Source: Angiostrongylus vasorum (lineage: Eukaryota > Nematoda > Chromadorea > Rhabditida > Metastrongylidae). From it: a stretch of DNA of 64,000 bases. Below the pieces are notes generated by a model. The model saw only the letters and a program-made list of their open reading frames with translations. It did no database searches and had not been told where the DNA came from. Made by a program: the position numbers and the translations under genes. Position 1 is the stretch's first letter; every line of letters starts with the position of its first letter. Positions 1 through 9,869 of this stretch are shown here, one piece after another. The stretch lies in the NCBI GenBank assembly GCA_018806985.1, contig JADANN010000245.1, positions 62,001 to 126,000 on the forward strand, read 5' to 3'.

Positions 1-329
1 TTCTGAAAAATTCCTGAAGTGTGTACAGGAAGTGTGCACTTGCCTAATTACTAGGTTTTCGCGAAAATAATGCTGATTTTGCGTTTACAAATTTTATTTG
101 GTTGTCGTTTAAGTGAAGTTTTATATTTTTGTGTTTACGTGGACTACTACTTCCAATCACATATAACCTAAGCTCATATGTTGGTGTCCTTCTTTTTCTT
201 TTTTTTCACTTCACCTTCTACTAAATTAGGTCTGTTAAAATGAAAGCGAACAAGAAATGATAGGATCTTTTTTGTGGCGTTAAACTGGTACGAAACCTGC
301 GAAAATGGTTCGAGATTTTTATTCATTTA

Positions 330-720
330 TTTCATACGACCCGTCTTTCATATCCACTTTGCGGATTCCAGCACTTCTTGCATTCGATTCGTTTCCTCGC
401 ATTCATCATCTACCAAGGTCTTCGTAGATTGCGGGTGTAGGTCCGGCTGCAGATTGAAGATTTTCCTTTCGTTATGAATTTCGTTGAATAGTCTAGTGGA
501 CTGGTCGTGGTGGTAGTGGTCTAGACGATTCTCCCTGAGCTCTTGAATATTAGGACTAGAGCGTTCCCACTTGGATTTCAGGGACTGAACTGTTCTCAGA
601 CAAGCCCGGAACCAGCTCCCCTATCTCGCAGAAATGAAAGGCTTCGCGAACACGGTGCGGGATCGAATCAGCTTTGTACTCGTGATGGTTGCTACCACTA
701 CCCTCTTTGAAACTCGTGAC
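330..720 (+). repeat. F3 interspersed repeat, copy 1
   Basis: One of five diverged copies of a repeat I name F3. It shares with the copies near 3.4, 36.6, 41.0 and 61.6 kb the phrases CAGCACTTCTTGCATTCGAT and TCGTTTCCT, followed by a run resembling CAAGGTCTTCGTAG and a GGCTGC-type run. No coding frame is conserved between copies, and I see no terminal inverted repeat. The boundaries are approximate. It may be a fragment of a larger element that is not complete in this window. Confidence 0.6.
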
Positions 721-1840
721 CTCTTGAAAAATATTGGTTTATGTATTTGATACAATTATATAATGATATTGTCACGTTTGACTGAGAAATTGTTTAAGAT
801 CGTGTAGTAGAACGTCCGTTTCAAAACTTTCATGTCTGAAAGATGAGGCATGAAGATGGGCTGGTTCTGAGCCTGCTTGCTATTGTCAACGATTACGGCC
901 TAAAGCTGTCAACTGCTGCGGATCATTTCCAAATGACTCGAGAGTTTGAGGGAGATCTAGGCGTAACCATAAAAACAGTTCCGCGACATTCTTAACAAAC
1001 TACCAGACCAGATATCTTGAAAAAATCGCTACCCATAATTTGAACTATCGTTGAAGTCAATTGCCCCATTAAACTCACTTTGCAAAAGAACTACAAATAT
1101 TAAAGAAGAAATATTGCCAAATACTGCTTCATTCACTGTGCTACTTACTATTCTCTTAATCCAGCATTTAATTTTTCTATCAGAAATGAAACACAACGGT
1201 TAACTGTCGGAAAGTCTTTAAGAACTATGTTACTGCCGAAAATAATTTCGGGAAATCGCTTATACACTGAAAACTAGGATTTTACTGAGTCCTGGCGAAA
1301 TAGTAGGACAGAGTGGTGAACGTACCTTCCGATGAAGATTTGTTTATTTGAACGGCACCTCAACTGGTAAAAATCACTAAAAAACGTAGTTGAAGAGTAA
1401 ACACTGGAAGATTGTTGCAAAATCCTAATAATTGTTCCTCAAGATCGTTCCACTGCTATTTCGAGTTAATTCAAAAGAACTTCGAACAGTCACAGTGCTT
1501 TATCGCTTACTGGACGATCCCATTACCTTAGCATGACCATTCTTGTGAATTTCTTTGGCTTTTTCGCGACTGATTGACGTCTAGCTAGATCACCTGCGTT
1601 CTATCGCCTTTGCTAAGGATAATTCTGCATAGTACTGTTGAAATCACTCTATCAAAACGAATTCAATTGCTTCTATGTTAGATTGTGTTTATTTCCCTAG
1701 GCTGCTCGTAAAACAACGAAGCTTCTAAAATATATACTGTATAGTGTTAAACAAATAATCCAAGCAGATATAACGTTTTTGTGGTAGGACATGTGATATC
1801 AACTGCTTAATAACGAGTGAAATCATTATATACAGAATAG
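721..1840. other. No recognisable feature
   Basis: AT-rich sequence with no open frame of note, no strong paired splice sites and no match to the repeat families seen elsewhere in the window. Confidence 0.5.
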
Positions 1841-2028
1841 ATTCTTGCAGAAACTGTTTATGAGACAGCTGCTCGCTCTCACAGCATCATTTCATAGCAA
1901 CTCTTTTGCACCATTCGCAGAAATGGAAGTAAATTTCGCTGATTTTTGCGATTCAAAGACGCCTTTGTGTCGTTCGCCGCGTCACTCCGAGTTTCTTCTT
2001 TCTCGGCGACTCTTGTGGTGCAACTCTC

Positions 2029-2045
2029 GTGTGTGTGTGTGTGTT

Positions 2046-2123
<78 letters not shown>

Positions 2124-2124
2124 T

Positions 2125-2164
<40 letters not shown>
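2029..2164. repeat. (GT)n microsatellite
   Basis: Long GT dinucleotide tract with a few GTTT, GC and GTAT interruptions. It produces spurious Cys-Val open frames. It lies immediately upstream of a polypyrimidine/TTTCAG acceptor at 2171-2182, so it sits in an intron or promoter-proximal region of the exon that follows. Confidence 0.95.
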
Positions 2165-2166
<2 letters not shown>

Positions 2167-2182
2167 CAGTTTTTCCTTTCAG

Positions 2183-2300
2183 TGTTATCGAAACACTGAA
2201 GGCGTTTCAACTGAAATAGATCTGCGGCGAAATTATGGAGTGCGCAGCACTTTGCATGCTCGCTGCCACTGTTGGCTTCGTGCCATCATCAGATACACAT
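2183..2300 (+). CDS. Candidate exon, possibly a 5' exon with signal peptide
   Basis: Bounded by a strong acceptor (TTTTTCCTTTCAG ending at 2182) and a perfect donor (GTAAGT at 2301). Two readings are possible. If the acceptor is a trans-splice site, the ATG at 2235 starts 22 codons that look like a signal peptide (MECAALCMLAATVGFV...) and end in phase 0. If the exon is internal, phase 0 from 2183 is open to the donor (CYRNTEGVSTEIDLRRN...). The ATG reading agrees in phase with a possible 29-bp exon at 2470-2498. The function is unknown. Hookworm transcripts are commonly trans-spliced, which fits the first reading. Confidence 0.45.
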
Positions 2301-2469
2301 GTAAGTTGTTATGTCTACTTTTACTCCATTATGAGTTATAATCGATTTAACGTCACTTACTGCTGTCTATTTATTTGTCATTGCTTTTTTTCTTTTTTTT
2401 GCTTCTTAGTAAATGCTCCACACATACATTGTTTGTACGTGCAAATAGTTTACCATGAGCTTTTATCAG

Positions 2470-2498
2470 TTAGCAGCCGCGATTAAGCCAGATTCTTG
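2470..2498 (+). CDS. Candidate 29-bp internal exon
   Basis: It follows TTTTATCAG and precedes GTAAAA. In the phase left by the ATG reading of the previous exon it encodes LAAAIKPDS and a partial codon. It is too short to stand alone and is listed only because phase and both splice sites agree. Confidence 0.25.
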
Positions 2499-2499
2499 G

Positions 2500-3424
2500 T
2501 AAAAATGTCAAATATCTTTTTTTTCATTCGTGGAGTTAAAAATCGTACCATTTAACTGGGGAACGACTAAACAACACCGAAAAAATTGATAAAATTCGCT
2601 ATAAATCTTTCGTGGAAGGAAAGAAGTTTTCGGTTCCTTCAAGAAATCAGATGTTCCACTCATTCCAGTTGTAAAATTACTCATTTGTTAAAGTGCTTGC
2701 AGTTTTCGTCGCCAAAAATCAACATAACATTAACGATGCTAAGTGAGTCATAGGGAATCACTATAAAATCGAATTAAACTCGAATGAATTAGGCTTGCAA
2801 TCATCCTTTGATAGTTATGGCTCGTGGTCGTATCAGTTTGCCAGTAATAGCGTGTTTTTCCACTCTGTCGGTCCGTATATTTATCGACCTTAGGAGGCGC
2901 TTGTCCCCAGAGGAATCAACTGCACTCCACAGGGATTGAAGTGGTAGGCCCACCAAACACATGACATTATTGCCTCCTCTAGAACGTTTTAAAGAATTGT
3001 AGTATGTATCGTCGACCAGACATTACTTTGCGCAAAAGTCAATGTCGCTTTTAATATTTGAATACAACTATTATACCTAATCAAGATCACCTTTAAACGC
3101 ACTATCCAACTCACGGGAAATTTTGTTGATTGAAACAAAAGCTGACAAAGTCCACGCTTTTTCCCAACGACATTTAAGTTTCTTTAATTCGTTGCACCGA
3201 TATAGAGGGTTTCAGATTAAATACTGCTGAAGCTAGCGGATTTTCCCAGTGCATTTTCACCAGTTTTTTTTGCTGTCGAAGATTTTTCCCAGCATTTTGT
3301 TAACGAAGCGCTTTCGAAAAGACATTAATACATGAGTGAAAAAAGCTCTAATAAGTTTAATAAGTGTCCTTGATAATTATTATATTTCCTATAATGGCAG
3401 TAAATGTAATGAATATTTTTTGTT
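2500..3424. other. No clear feature
   Basis: AT-rich. A stretch near 2790-3000 faintly resembles a minus-strand copy of the tRNA-like SINE1, but it is too decayed to call. Confidence 0.4.
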
Positions 3425-3760
3425 CGCATGGCCCGTCATCACACTTGGTGCGTGTAGCCCAGCACTTTTTGCATTCGGTTCGCCTTGCTAGCATTCATCT
3501 TCCACAAAGGTATCATAAAAATTTCTCATGTTGTTTTGGCTGCCGCTTGAATATTTCGAGGTCTCTGAATGTAGTAGAACGCTGGTCGCTCCACTATCCT
3601 TGCATTCTTGGAGATATCCGATCAAATGCTTTCCCACTTAGATTGGAGGAGAGCTGTGGGAGAGGATCGGACCAGCATCTTGTTTCCCGATGGACTACAC
3701 TACAAATCACCGCGCTGCCTCACCGCTGCTTCCCATACTAGGCAATTATCTAGGGCTTTT
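3425..3760 (+). repeat. F3 interspersed repeat, copy 2
   Basis: Shares with the other F3 copies the run CAGCACTTTTTGCATTCGGT, TCATCTTCCACAAAGGT and TTTTGGCTGCCGCTTGA, then a downstream segment resembling that of copy 1 (ATTGGAGG, GATCGGACCAGC). Open frames here differ from those in other copies and are treated as chance. Confidence 0.6.
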
Positions 3761-3829
3761 TTCCAACTTCTGCATATTTTGCTGGGTTTATTGTACTTTG
3801 TTTGGTTAGGTATGATAACACAATAGGAT

Positions 3830-4726
3830 TGAGCTCACTACCTCTTTCCACAACACTCTTGTTAGATGTTGCAGCCCATCACTTGTTTTATATAACTTGA
3901 CAATGCTCTCGTTAGAGTTGAAAAACGCATAAACGACATTGTCAGTTAGAACGGATTTTTTATTGACGATCTCTCTGCTTTTCGTAGAATTCATGCTCCA
4001 CCCAATTGTAAAGTTTTTTTTTAACTTTCCGGTTTGATTAACATTCCCTAAAATAGTAGTTTGATGTCGTTTCCTCTGTCGTAAGCCGTCGCAGCGCTAT
4101 ACATGCTATCAGCTCCAATTAGCTCTTCAAGTGGGCGATGTCAGTGTTAGCAAGTTTTACTTATCATTGTCATCATCACAGCTTTCATCTCCATTATTGA
4201 ACATCTGGCACCAACGTTGCACCGCATTTACAGTTACGGTTCACTGGTTGAAACCTTAGTACTGGGAATGGCTTTCACCACTGTGCCCTGCAAATTTGAA
4301 TTCAAACGGAGAAGCTGTTCGAATTTGCTATTTTCGCTTTTCTGTTTCAAAAGGTTTTTAAAAAAACTGAGCATTAGGTACAGCGATTGTCATGGCAATA
4401 CTCAAAAAATCTTTCTCAGTGTGCGATAATATTTAAAAAAGGAAGAGGTGTGAAGAACAACCCACTATTAATGCAGCATCTTTGGTGTACAATGAATGCC
4501 ATGATTTTTTATTTTCGGGTTACTTTAAAGTGGTCCTTTTCTTTCCGTGAGAAAAGCATCAAATCTTTGCAAAGAAATAAATGGGCGGGGTTTGAATTTC
4601 GAATTTAGAAGAAATTTTTTTAAAGCATACTATTTCTTTGGCTATTTATTTCTTCGTTATTACATGAGCGCACCCACTTTTAAGAATAGAACGTTTGTAA
4701 CGATCCTCTGAGATGCCAATACTTAG
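3830..4726. other. No clear feature
   Basis: Only short open frames with poor codon character and no convincing splice-site pairs were seen. It probably represents intron or intergenic DNA upstream of the exon at 4727. Confidence 0.4.
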
Positions 4727-4936
4727 AAAATACCACAGATCGAACTTCCGAATACTCGCGTACAATCAGTTTGGGGTGACATGGTGATGATAATGGCGGC
4801 GGGACCAGTAGAACGTGTAGAAGCGGTTGCAGCAATAAAATCGCACACTCGGTCAGCATCGTCACGTCGTATCGTACCGCAAGAAAACGGAATCATGGGC
4901 TCTAATGGGACGGAAACTGCATGGCGTTTCTTTTGA
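4727..4936 (+). CDS. Candidate 3'-terminal coding exon
   Basis: After an acceptor-like ATACTTAG, 69 codons are open to a TGA. The peptide begins KIPQIELPNTRVQSVWGD and ends GSNGTETAWRFF. Its composition is protein-like (Glu, Val, Ala, Arg; many C/G third bases), unlike the flanks. There is no membrane segment or recognised domain. An opposite-strand frame at 4902-5117 is also open, so the strand is not certain. It could be the last exon of the gene starting near 2.2 kb, but I could not trace the joins. Confidence 0.4.
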   Translation, partial: KIPQIELPNTRVQSVWGDMVMIMAAGPVERVEAVAAIKSHTRSASSRRIVPQENGIMGSNGTETAWRFF

Positions 4937-5165
4937 GAGCGCGATTGTCACAACGCAATAAAGCGCATGGTTTTCGGTGTCGCGACACGCAACGATACGC
5001 ATAAAAGCGGTCTAAAAAAGTGACAACACATTGACGATAAAATGTGGCATTTCTTTTGTCTTCCTCAAGGACGCAATTAATTAGATAAAGTAAACCATAA
5101 GTGTTTTTCGTGATCACAGTCTTCTTTCACGTTAACAGAGCTCACTAACTGAGCACTCCTTCCAG

Positions 5166-5274
5166 GAAAGGAATGCCGAGAAAAAAGCCGTGTGCAAAAA
5201 ATGAGTTCTCATCAGATCTTATGCCTTCTTTTGTTTCGCAGAAGCGTGGTCCACATGTGAAAGCCTACTTCGAC
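5166..5274 (+). CDS. Two possible mini-exons
   Basis: CTCCTTCCAG precedes 24 open bases (ERNAEKKA) ending at a GTGTGC donor at 5190. TTGTTTCGCAG precedes 33 open bases at 5242-5274 (KRGPHVKAYFD) before GTATGA. Both are in phase 0, so they could join. They are short, so chance is a serious alternative. Confidence 0.25.
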
Positions 5275-5584
5275 GTATGACATTCATAAAAGCCTTATTC
5301 ACACTTCAGAGATTTCCTCCGTGAATGCTCTACAGCGTGAAATTACCATTATATTTTCCAGTAGCATTAGTGACCACTTTTTTCGCGATCTTTTATTTCA
5401 AATTTATCCGGACACCTTTGAAAACGCTGAATGCAACCTTAACCTATAAAAAAAATTTTTGAAATGAAAAAAAAATTATGGAATGACATGTGGTGGCCGA
5501 CTTTGTATGCCGAGATGCCTTTCCATGCTATGACATTGGCAAAATTCTAAGCCGAATAAATTGCTGTTTTCTTCATAAGCAGAC

Positions 5585-6037
5585 ACGAGGTTCTTACTAT
5601 ACTCTTTACTCACAAAACTGACGTTTCGGCGGATTTCGCCTTCTTCAGAAATGGAAATATTAAGTTGACTGAAATCTAGTTAGCCAAATACCTTTATAAC
5701 CTTAGCAGAAAAGTCACGAAACCTAGATTTCATTCGCAGTGCAGACGAACCAGCATCCTTGCACCTTCACGGATTTTTATGAGCCCTCCACGTGGAGACC
5801 GGGTGCGAAGAGCTCACATTAATGAGTCATGCGTTCCTTTCACATTGAAATATTAGTATGAGATATTGAGTGAGATCAAGCGTGATAGTGAAGCATTCCT
5901 TTCTGTGGTCCGTTTCTGGACTCCTAGAATTGATTAAGAACGCTTCGAGAGTTTCGTGCGTTTTCGATTCCCGCGCAAGTATGGTGATTTCTATTTCGAA
6001 ATTTTCTCCGTTATGTGTGTGTATGTGTGTGTGTATG

Positions 6038-6135
<98 letters not shown>

Positions 6136-6480
6136 CGTGTGTGTGTGTCTATACGTGCCCAGTGGAATGTTTGATTTACCGACTAGACGTTCTTCTATAC
6201 GGACGCACAGTGGTCTACCAGTTTCCCCAATGCATTTGTCGCCGCACCCTTTACAAAAGATCAGGTAAACCGCACCCGAACTAATGCAATACCCGTCTCT
6301 ACCGCAAAAGCGGTAGGTGTTTGGAAAGCTGTTTTTTTTTCCAACGCCATTCAAATGAAGTTTTATGGTTTTTCTACTGAAGATTACAGTGAACTTAACT
6401 TTTTCAAGCTCTCATGAATGCGAAATCGGTTGAAACGTCGGCTTTTTTGAATGAAGAGTATAGTTATGACTTCATTTGTG
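5585..6480 (-). mobile_element. Penelope-like element fragment (GIY-YIG domain) with inverted termini
   Basis: Minus-strand coding runs from about 6354 down to 5827 and contains the GIY-YIG endonuclease region of Penelope-like elements: GAVYLIFCKGCGDKCIGETG, with the usual YIG altered to CIG, then RPLCVRIEERLVGK. A CA-repeat tract (6014-6148) is expanded inside this frame. The 3' part at 5618-5648 has a hammerhead-like core (CTGAAGA, stem GGCG/CGCC, GAAA, CGTC). A diverged copy of the same terminus lies at 6365-6470 in opposite orientation, giving inverted ends. PLEs are known to carry terminal repeats in varied orientation and hammerhead motifs. No RT domain is present, so this is a truncated relic. 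Confidence 0.85.
6014..6148. repeat. (GT)n microsatellite within PLE coding sequence
   Basis: About 135 bp of GT/CA repeat with sparse GTAT and GC interruptions. On the minus strand it encodes a His-Thr run lying between GTYRH and NGENFEIEITI of the PLE protein. The homologous copy at 45.6 kb has ordinary sequence here (THRTQRHNGEDFEVRITI), so the repeat expanded in place. Confidence 0.9.
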
Positions 6481-6756
6481 CTCATCAGTAAAACGACGAA
6501 TAACTGATTACTGCTAACGTTAATAGAAAGTCAGTCTTGGAAAGTACTCTCAAGCAGTTTTTGTTTTGAAAAACCAATAAAGGCACCTAATTAATGAAAT
6601 AAATCTAGCACATGACGAGCTGTGCTGGTTTTGTGATAACTACCGGCAGTTTTTGATAACTAAAATTATTGAGGAATTTAGAACTCGATAAACTGAAAGA
6701 ATTTTGGAAAAATACTTTATCGCGTTGGATATATATTCAATTCCATTAATTTAGTC

Positions 6757-7152
6757 ATCCTCCCAACGGTTCACCGCCTTATCGTGGCTAGAGGTGTTCC
6801 TGGGTGTCGGACTGCGACGTACAGCGGAGGATTCATCCCACGGCAAGGTCTTCCAAGCTGGGAAGGAGTCCGGCGTTTCCATCAGGAAGCGTAGCGAAGA
6901 GTAAACCAATATCTGGATCCACCACCACCCCGGTATCAAAGTCGCATGATGGTAAATCCCTCTCTGATCCACAAGGGCTGCGAGTGCCTCTAGTGGTAAC
7001 GACCTGGGGCAGACTTTGGCCAGGCTGAGCTCGGGATTCCAGGGAACCACAGTGACTTGACCACCAAATCTTCGAAAAGTGGAGGTTATGCTAGGGGCCC
7101 GCACATTCAATGAGAGCGGGCCATTCAACTAACAAGTATCAAGTAATCTAGT
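6757..7152 (+). repeat. F4 repeat, copy 1
   Basis: About 390 bp shared with copies at 43.7 and 56.1 kb, all in the same orientation. Shared runs include AGGTGTTCCTGGGTGTCG, GGCGTTTCCATCAGGAAG and CTGATCCACAAGGGCTGC. It ends near CAAGTATCAAGTAATC, a decayed form of the CCAAGTATCCAAGTAAGTAT tail. A 125-codon minus-strand frame (6751-7128) is open, but the equivalent frames in the other copies are broken. SINE1 starts a few bases downstream. Confidence 0.85.
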
Positions 7153-7157
7153 CATAG

Positions 7158-7432
7158 CGCCCATGTGGCGCACTGGTCAGAGGAGCCCAGCAATACAAAT
7201 GAAATCGATTTCCGCCCCCCTAACCCACCAATCACTCCATCCCTCCGACGTCGACGAATTGGTACCAGACTTGCCTGGGAAGATAGCAGCACTGGCTCGA
7301 TACAACGATAGGCCACCGGGAGTCATTGTAAAGCCCAGATATGCATTCAATCACCTCTAACGATGGTTGATTCGAATACACGGCGTATCCCTAAGGCATT
7401 GATCAACCCCTGACAGCTTTATCTTTTTTTAT
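7158..7432 (+). repeat. SINE1 (tRNA-like), copy
   Basis: The 5' end GTGGCGCACTGGTCAGAGG resembles a pol III A box. The body matches other copies (TTGGTACCAGACTTGCCTGG, GAAGATAGCAGCACTGGCTC, GATATGCATTCAATCACCTC) and it ends in a T-rich tail after GCTTTATC. It abuts F4 copy 1. Confidence 0.85.
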
Positions 7433-7439
7433 TAATGCA

Positions 7440-8239
7440 ATCGTTAATGATTAAAGTTTTTAAGAAATAAGACTTGTAAAGGTTGAAAAGAAACTTCATT
7501 TTTGCAAATTTTCAACGCAGACGAGAAAACCCCAAACGCCTACGATACATTAGTGGAAACCATCTCGAACTGCTCTACCAAATTCTGACTGTTCAATCTC
7601 TCCCTTGTTTGAAGTGAGACCCTCGAGAATTGAGTCCAAAAAGAACATTTTATTGTTTCCGAGAAAGCATGATTTCGCCAGTTTTGTAGAACAAGAGAAC
7701 ATGAACACCGCAGGCAAGGATCTGTAGATTTCAAATATTTTTGGTTAAACGAATAGAGTTCAAAACGACATGTATCATATGACTCAAATTTAAAATGCGT
7801 ACTGTTATTTTCATACCATAAACATCTAAATCAATGCAAATGGAGTTCGTTATGTGTTAAAAAAAGCGGCTAAACTGAAGTGACTAAACTAGTGTCGGTA
7901 ATAATAATAAATGTATGAACCGTAGGTGTAATAAGCAATAGAACTCTGTTCAATTTTGAATGAGCATCAGATACATTGTCTATTAACCACTCATATATTC
8001 CATCAATCTGATCGATCAGTTATACACTCCTAGAAATTTTTGAAACGTCTTTCTCAGTATAACTAAATCATTTCCAAATTATCCAGATTTATTCCGGTTT
8101 TCTCTCTCGCCATCTTATTATAAAGAATTAAAGGGCCAACTTTGAGCGATTGTGGGAGACATCAGGATTTCGTGCTTGTTCCAAAAATGTTCTACTGAAT
8201 GCTCAAAGTATGCTTGCGATTTTATTTTGATGCTTTCAG
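7440..8239. other. Probable intron or upstream region
   Basis: No convincing exon or repeat. Upstream exons of the cysteine-rich gene that follows must lie here or further left, because its first visible exon begins with an acceptor, not a start codon. Confidence 0.4.
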
Positions 8240-8361
8240 CGGTGTTCGTATTGTGTTGAAGCACGGTCGACGTACTCGGATTGTTTCGACGACGTCATCG
8301 AGTGCGCATATCGGGATCCAAGCTCCTTGATTTTTTGTCTTAACGTCTACGAACACGCCAC
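8240..8361 (+). CDS. Cysteine-rich gene, exon 1 of 4 visible
   Basis: It follows TGATGCTTTCAG and runs 40 codons plus two bases to a GTATGT donor at 8362. The peptide is RCSYCVEARSTYSDC and onward, with Cys-rich spacing (C-x2-C, DCF, ECA, FCL). The 53-bp intron to 8415 restores a long second frame exactly in phase, which is good evidence for a spliced gene. The 5' exons, presumably with a signal peptide, were not found. The family was not recognised; secretion is an inference from cysteine content. Confidence 0.65.
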
Positions 8362-8414
8362 GTATGTAACTGTCAGATGCTGTCAATCCACGAATTACCG
8401 TCGAACTTGTTCAG

Positions 8415-8595
8415 GCCTTCCATGGTGCACTATTCGGCACGTTGCTTATCGTACGAAAAATTTTATGTACCTGACGACACCATCAAGAAGATAGGAGCGA
8501 ATGGAATGTGCAAATTTGCGGATGTACAATCATGCGAATGTGATGTCTGTAAGACTCAAACGACAACCACAGTTTCGACGACGACAGTCCTGTAC
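8415..8595 (+). CDS. Cysteine-rich gene, exon 2
   Basis: The acceptor GAACTTGTTCAG ends at 8414. The frame continues from exon 1 (PSMVHYSARCLSYEKFYVPD ... CKFADVQSCECDVCKTQ) into a Thr-rich stretch (TTTTVSTTTV), typical of secreted or mucin-like nematode proteins. It can end at the donor GTTTCA (8596), or read through to a TAG at 8611-8613. The splice to 8669 is phase 0 and lengthens the protein. Confidence 0.6.
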
Positions 8596-8668
8596 GTTTC
8601 AAATGAAATGTAGAAGAACCTGCACTCAATTCAATACTATTCAATTCTGGCTACAACGCGGTCACTAG

Positions 8669-8745
8669 ATGACAAGTGGTGAAAAGCTAGGAACCCTTAC
8701 CATGGCTTTCGAGACTCCAAGGGGAAGAAAAAGACTGACGAGTCT
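8669..8745 (+). CDS. Cysteine-rich gene, exon 3
   Basis: It follows GCGGTCACTAG and starts MTSGEKLGTLTMAFETPRGR. It ends at a perfect GTAAGT donor (8746). The 57-bp intron that follows contains an in-frame TAA but has length divisible by three, so the frame resumes unchanged. Exon 3 could also be the start of a separate small gene, since its first codon is ATG. Confidence 0.5.
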
Positions 8746-8802
8746 GTAAGTTAAAAGCGAAGTCAAAACTGCTCTGCGTTCCGTGAAATTCTTCGTGACT
8801 AG

Positions 8803-8895
8803 TGAGTACGGATCACTTAAGTATTCACGTTATTGCATTAACCATCAAGTAATTGAAGTGGGCACCAGTGAAGCCTGTATCTACCTCGCTAACTA
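8803..8895 (+). CDS. Cysteine-rich gene, terminal exon
   Basis: After TTCGTGACTAG the frame reads EYGSLKYSRYCINHQVIEVG and then TSEACIYLAN to a TAG. There are two more cysteines. Phase agrees with exon 3. Confidence 0.5.
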
Positions 8896-8918
8896 GATAG
8901 CTTCTCATTGACGGTGAG

Positions 8919-9113
8919 ATGCAAGGTAAAATTCCCATGCAATCATCCACATTCAACTATATATACATGAATAAATCAACCTATACAAGTATATTTCAAG
9001 GCGGCATAGTAAAGAATGTAATTGTTGGATACAGTACTGAATGCTCATTCATGTTGAACACCTGCCCACCACCTACTGATAAAGAACTAGGTAGCTTCAT
9101 GCCTCATAAATAA
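8919..9113 (+). CDS. Small open frame, 64 codons
   Basis: ATG to TAA, directly downstream of the cysteine-rich gene on the same strand. The peptide contains YSTECSFMLNTCPPPTDKE. It could be an alternative 3' exon of that gene, a separate small gene, or chance. No splice site at its start was identified. Confidence 0.25.
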   Translation: MQGKIPMQSSTFNYIYMNKSTYTSIFQGGIVKNVIVGYSTECSFMLNTCPPPTDKELGSFMPHK

Positions 9114-9229
9114 ATAATTTGCTAGGTATTTTTGATATGTAGAAGATTCGTGATTTTTTTTTCGTTCGAAGAAATGCTTTCAATTTCCTATTAGCTGGCT
9201 TCATTAGCTTAGAATAACGGCTTTCTTAC

Positions 9230-9369
9230 CGAAGCACGAAACTGCAATTCCTTCCTTTTCTAAAAACTCTAAAAAAGCCAGGCAAGAATACAAAGGCAAT
9301 TCTAAATTTAATACAAAACTTGTAAAATTATAAAGCATAATTTGCTGAGTTTCTGGATTCATTGAATTA
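9230..9369 (-). CDS. Minus-strand gene, downstream exon
   Basis: Reading leftward, it follows CATCTTCAAG and ends at a GTAAGA donor (9229). It is open for 46 codons. It includes a hydrophobic run (FTSFVLNLELPLYSCLAFLE) that could be a membrane segment. Its first base completes the codon left by the exon at 9748-9803, giving one continuous frame. Further 3' exons were not found. Confidence 0.45.
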
Positions 9370-9747
9370 CTTGAAGATGTGAATAAATTCAGCAATGGAA
9401 ACTGGTGGGATTAAAGTTGTAGTTATCAAAAATACAGTAATGAGAACGATATTTTAGAAGGTAGTAAAAATAATTTTAAGTAAATTTTTTTTCTATGTTG
9501 GTTGATTTACTGGTAGCCACCTAAGTATATAGTCGTTGACTAATGGACTAATACTGGATGAGTCTATTAGATATTTTCATATGTCACTTAGTTGGGAAGA
9601 ATCGGAACATTGATTGACAAATCAAATCAGAGCACTTGATAGCATTCTCGTTGATATACATACTGATCATGACGGTGGTTTTTTCGATAAACTTGGATCT
9701 TTATCCCATGTCAGATTTATTAAGAACTTCGAAGCCCTACAGTATAC

Positions 9748-9803
9748 TTTTCCCAAGACGTGCCTGTAATCTCAACTCCGTTCGAAGTGTAGTTTTGAAA
9801 GAA
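9748..9803 (-). CDS. Minus-strand gene, upstream exon
   Basis: It follows ACAATTCGTTCTCAG and ends at GTATAC. The peptide is FFQNYTSNGVEITGTSWE plus two bases. Phase matches the exon at 9230-9369. A plus-strand frame (9636-9866) is also open here, but it lacks splice-site support. Confidence 0.4.
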
Positions 9804-9869
9804 CTGAGAACGAATTGTAGAGTTTTTAAAGAGGTCAACATAAGAGCAGCAGTCGTAAACTGTTAACGG

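Noticed and set aside
1845..2219. Long Cys-Val ORFs over the GT repeat, with a signal-like start
   Set aside because: The open frame is produced by the dinucleotide repeat; the same happens at 6.0 and 15.8 kb.
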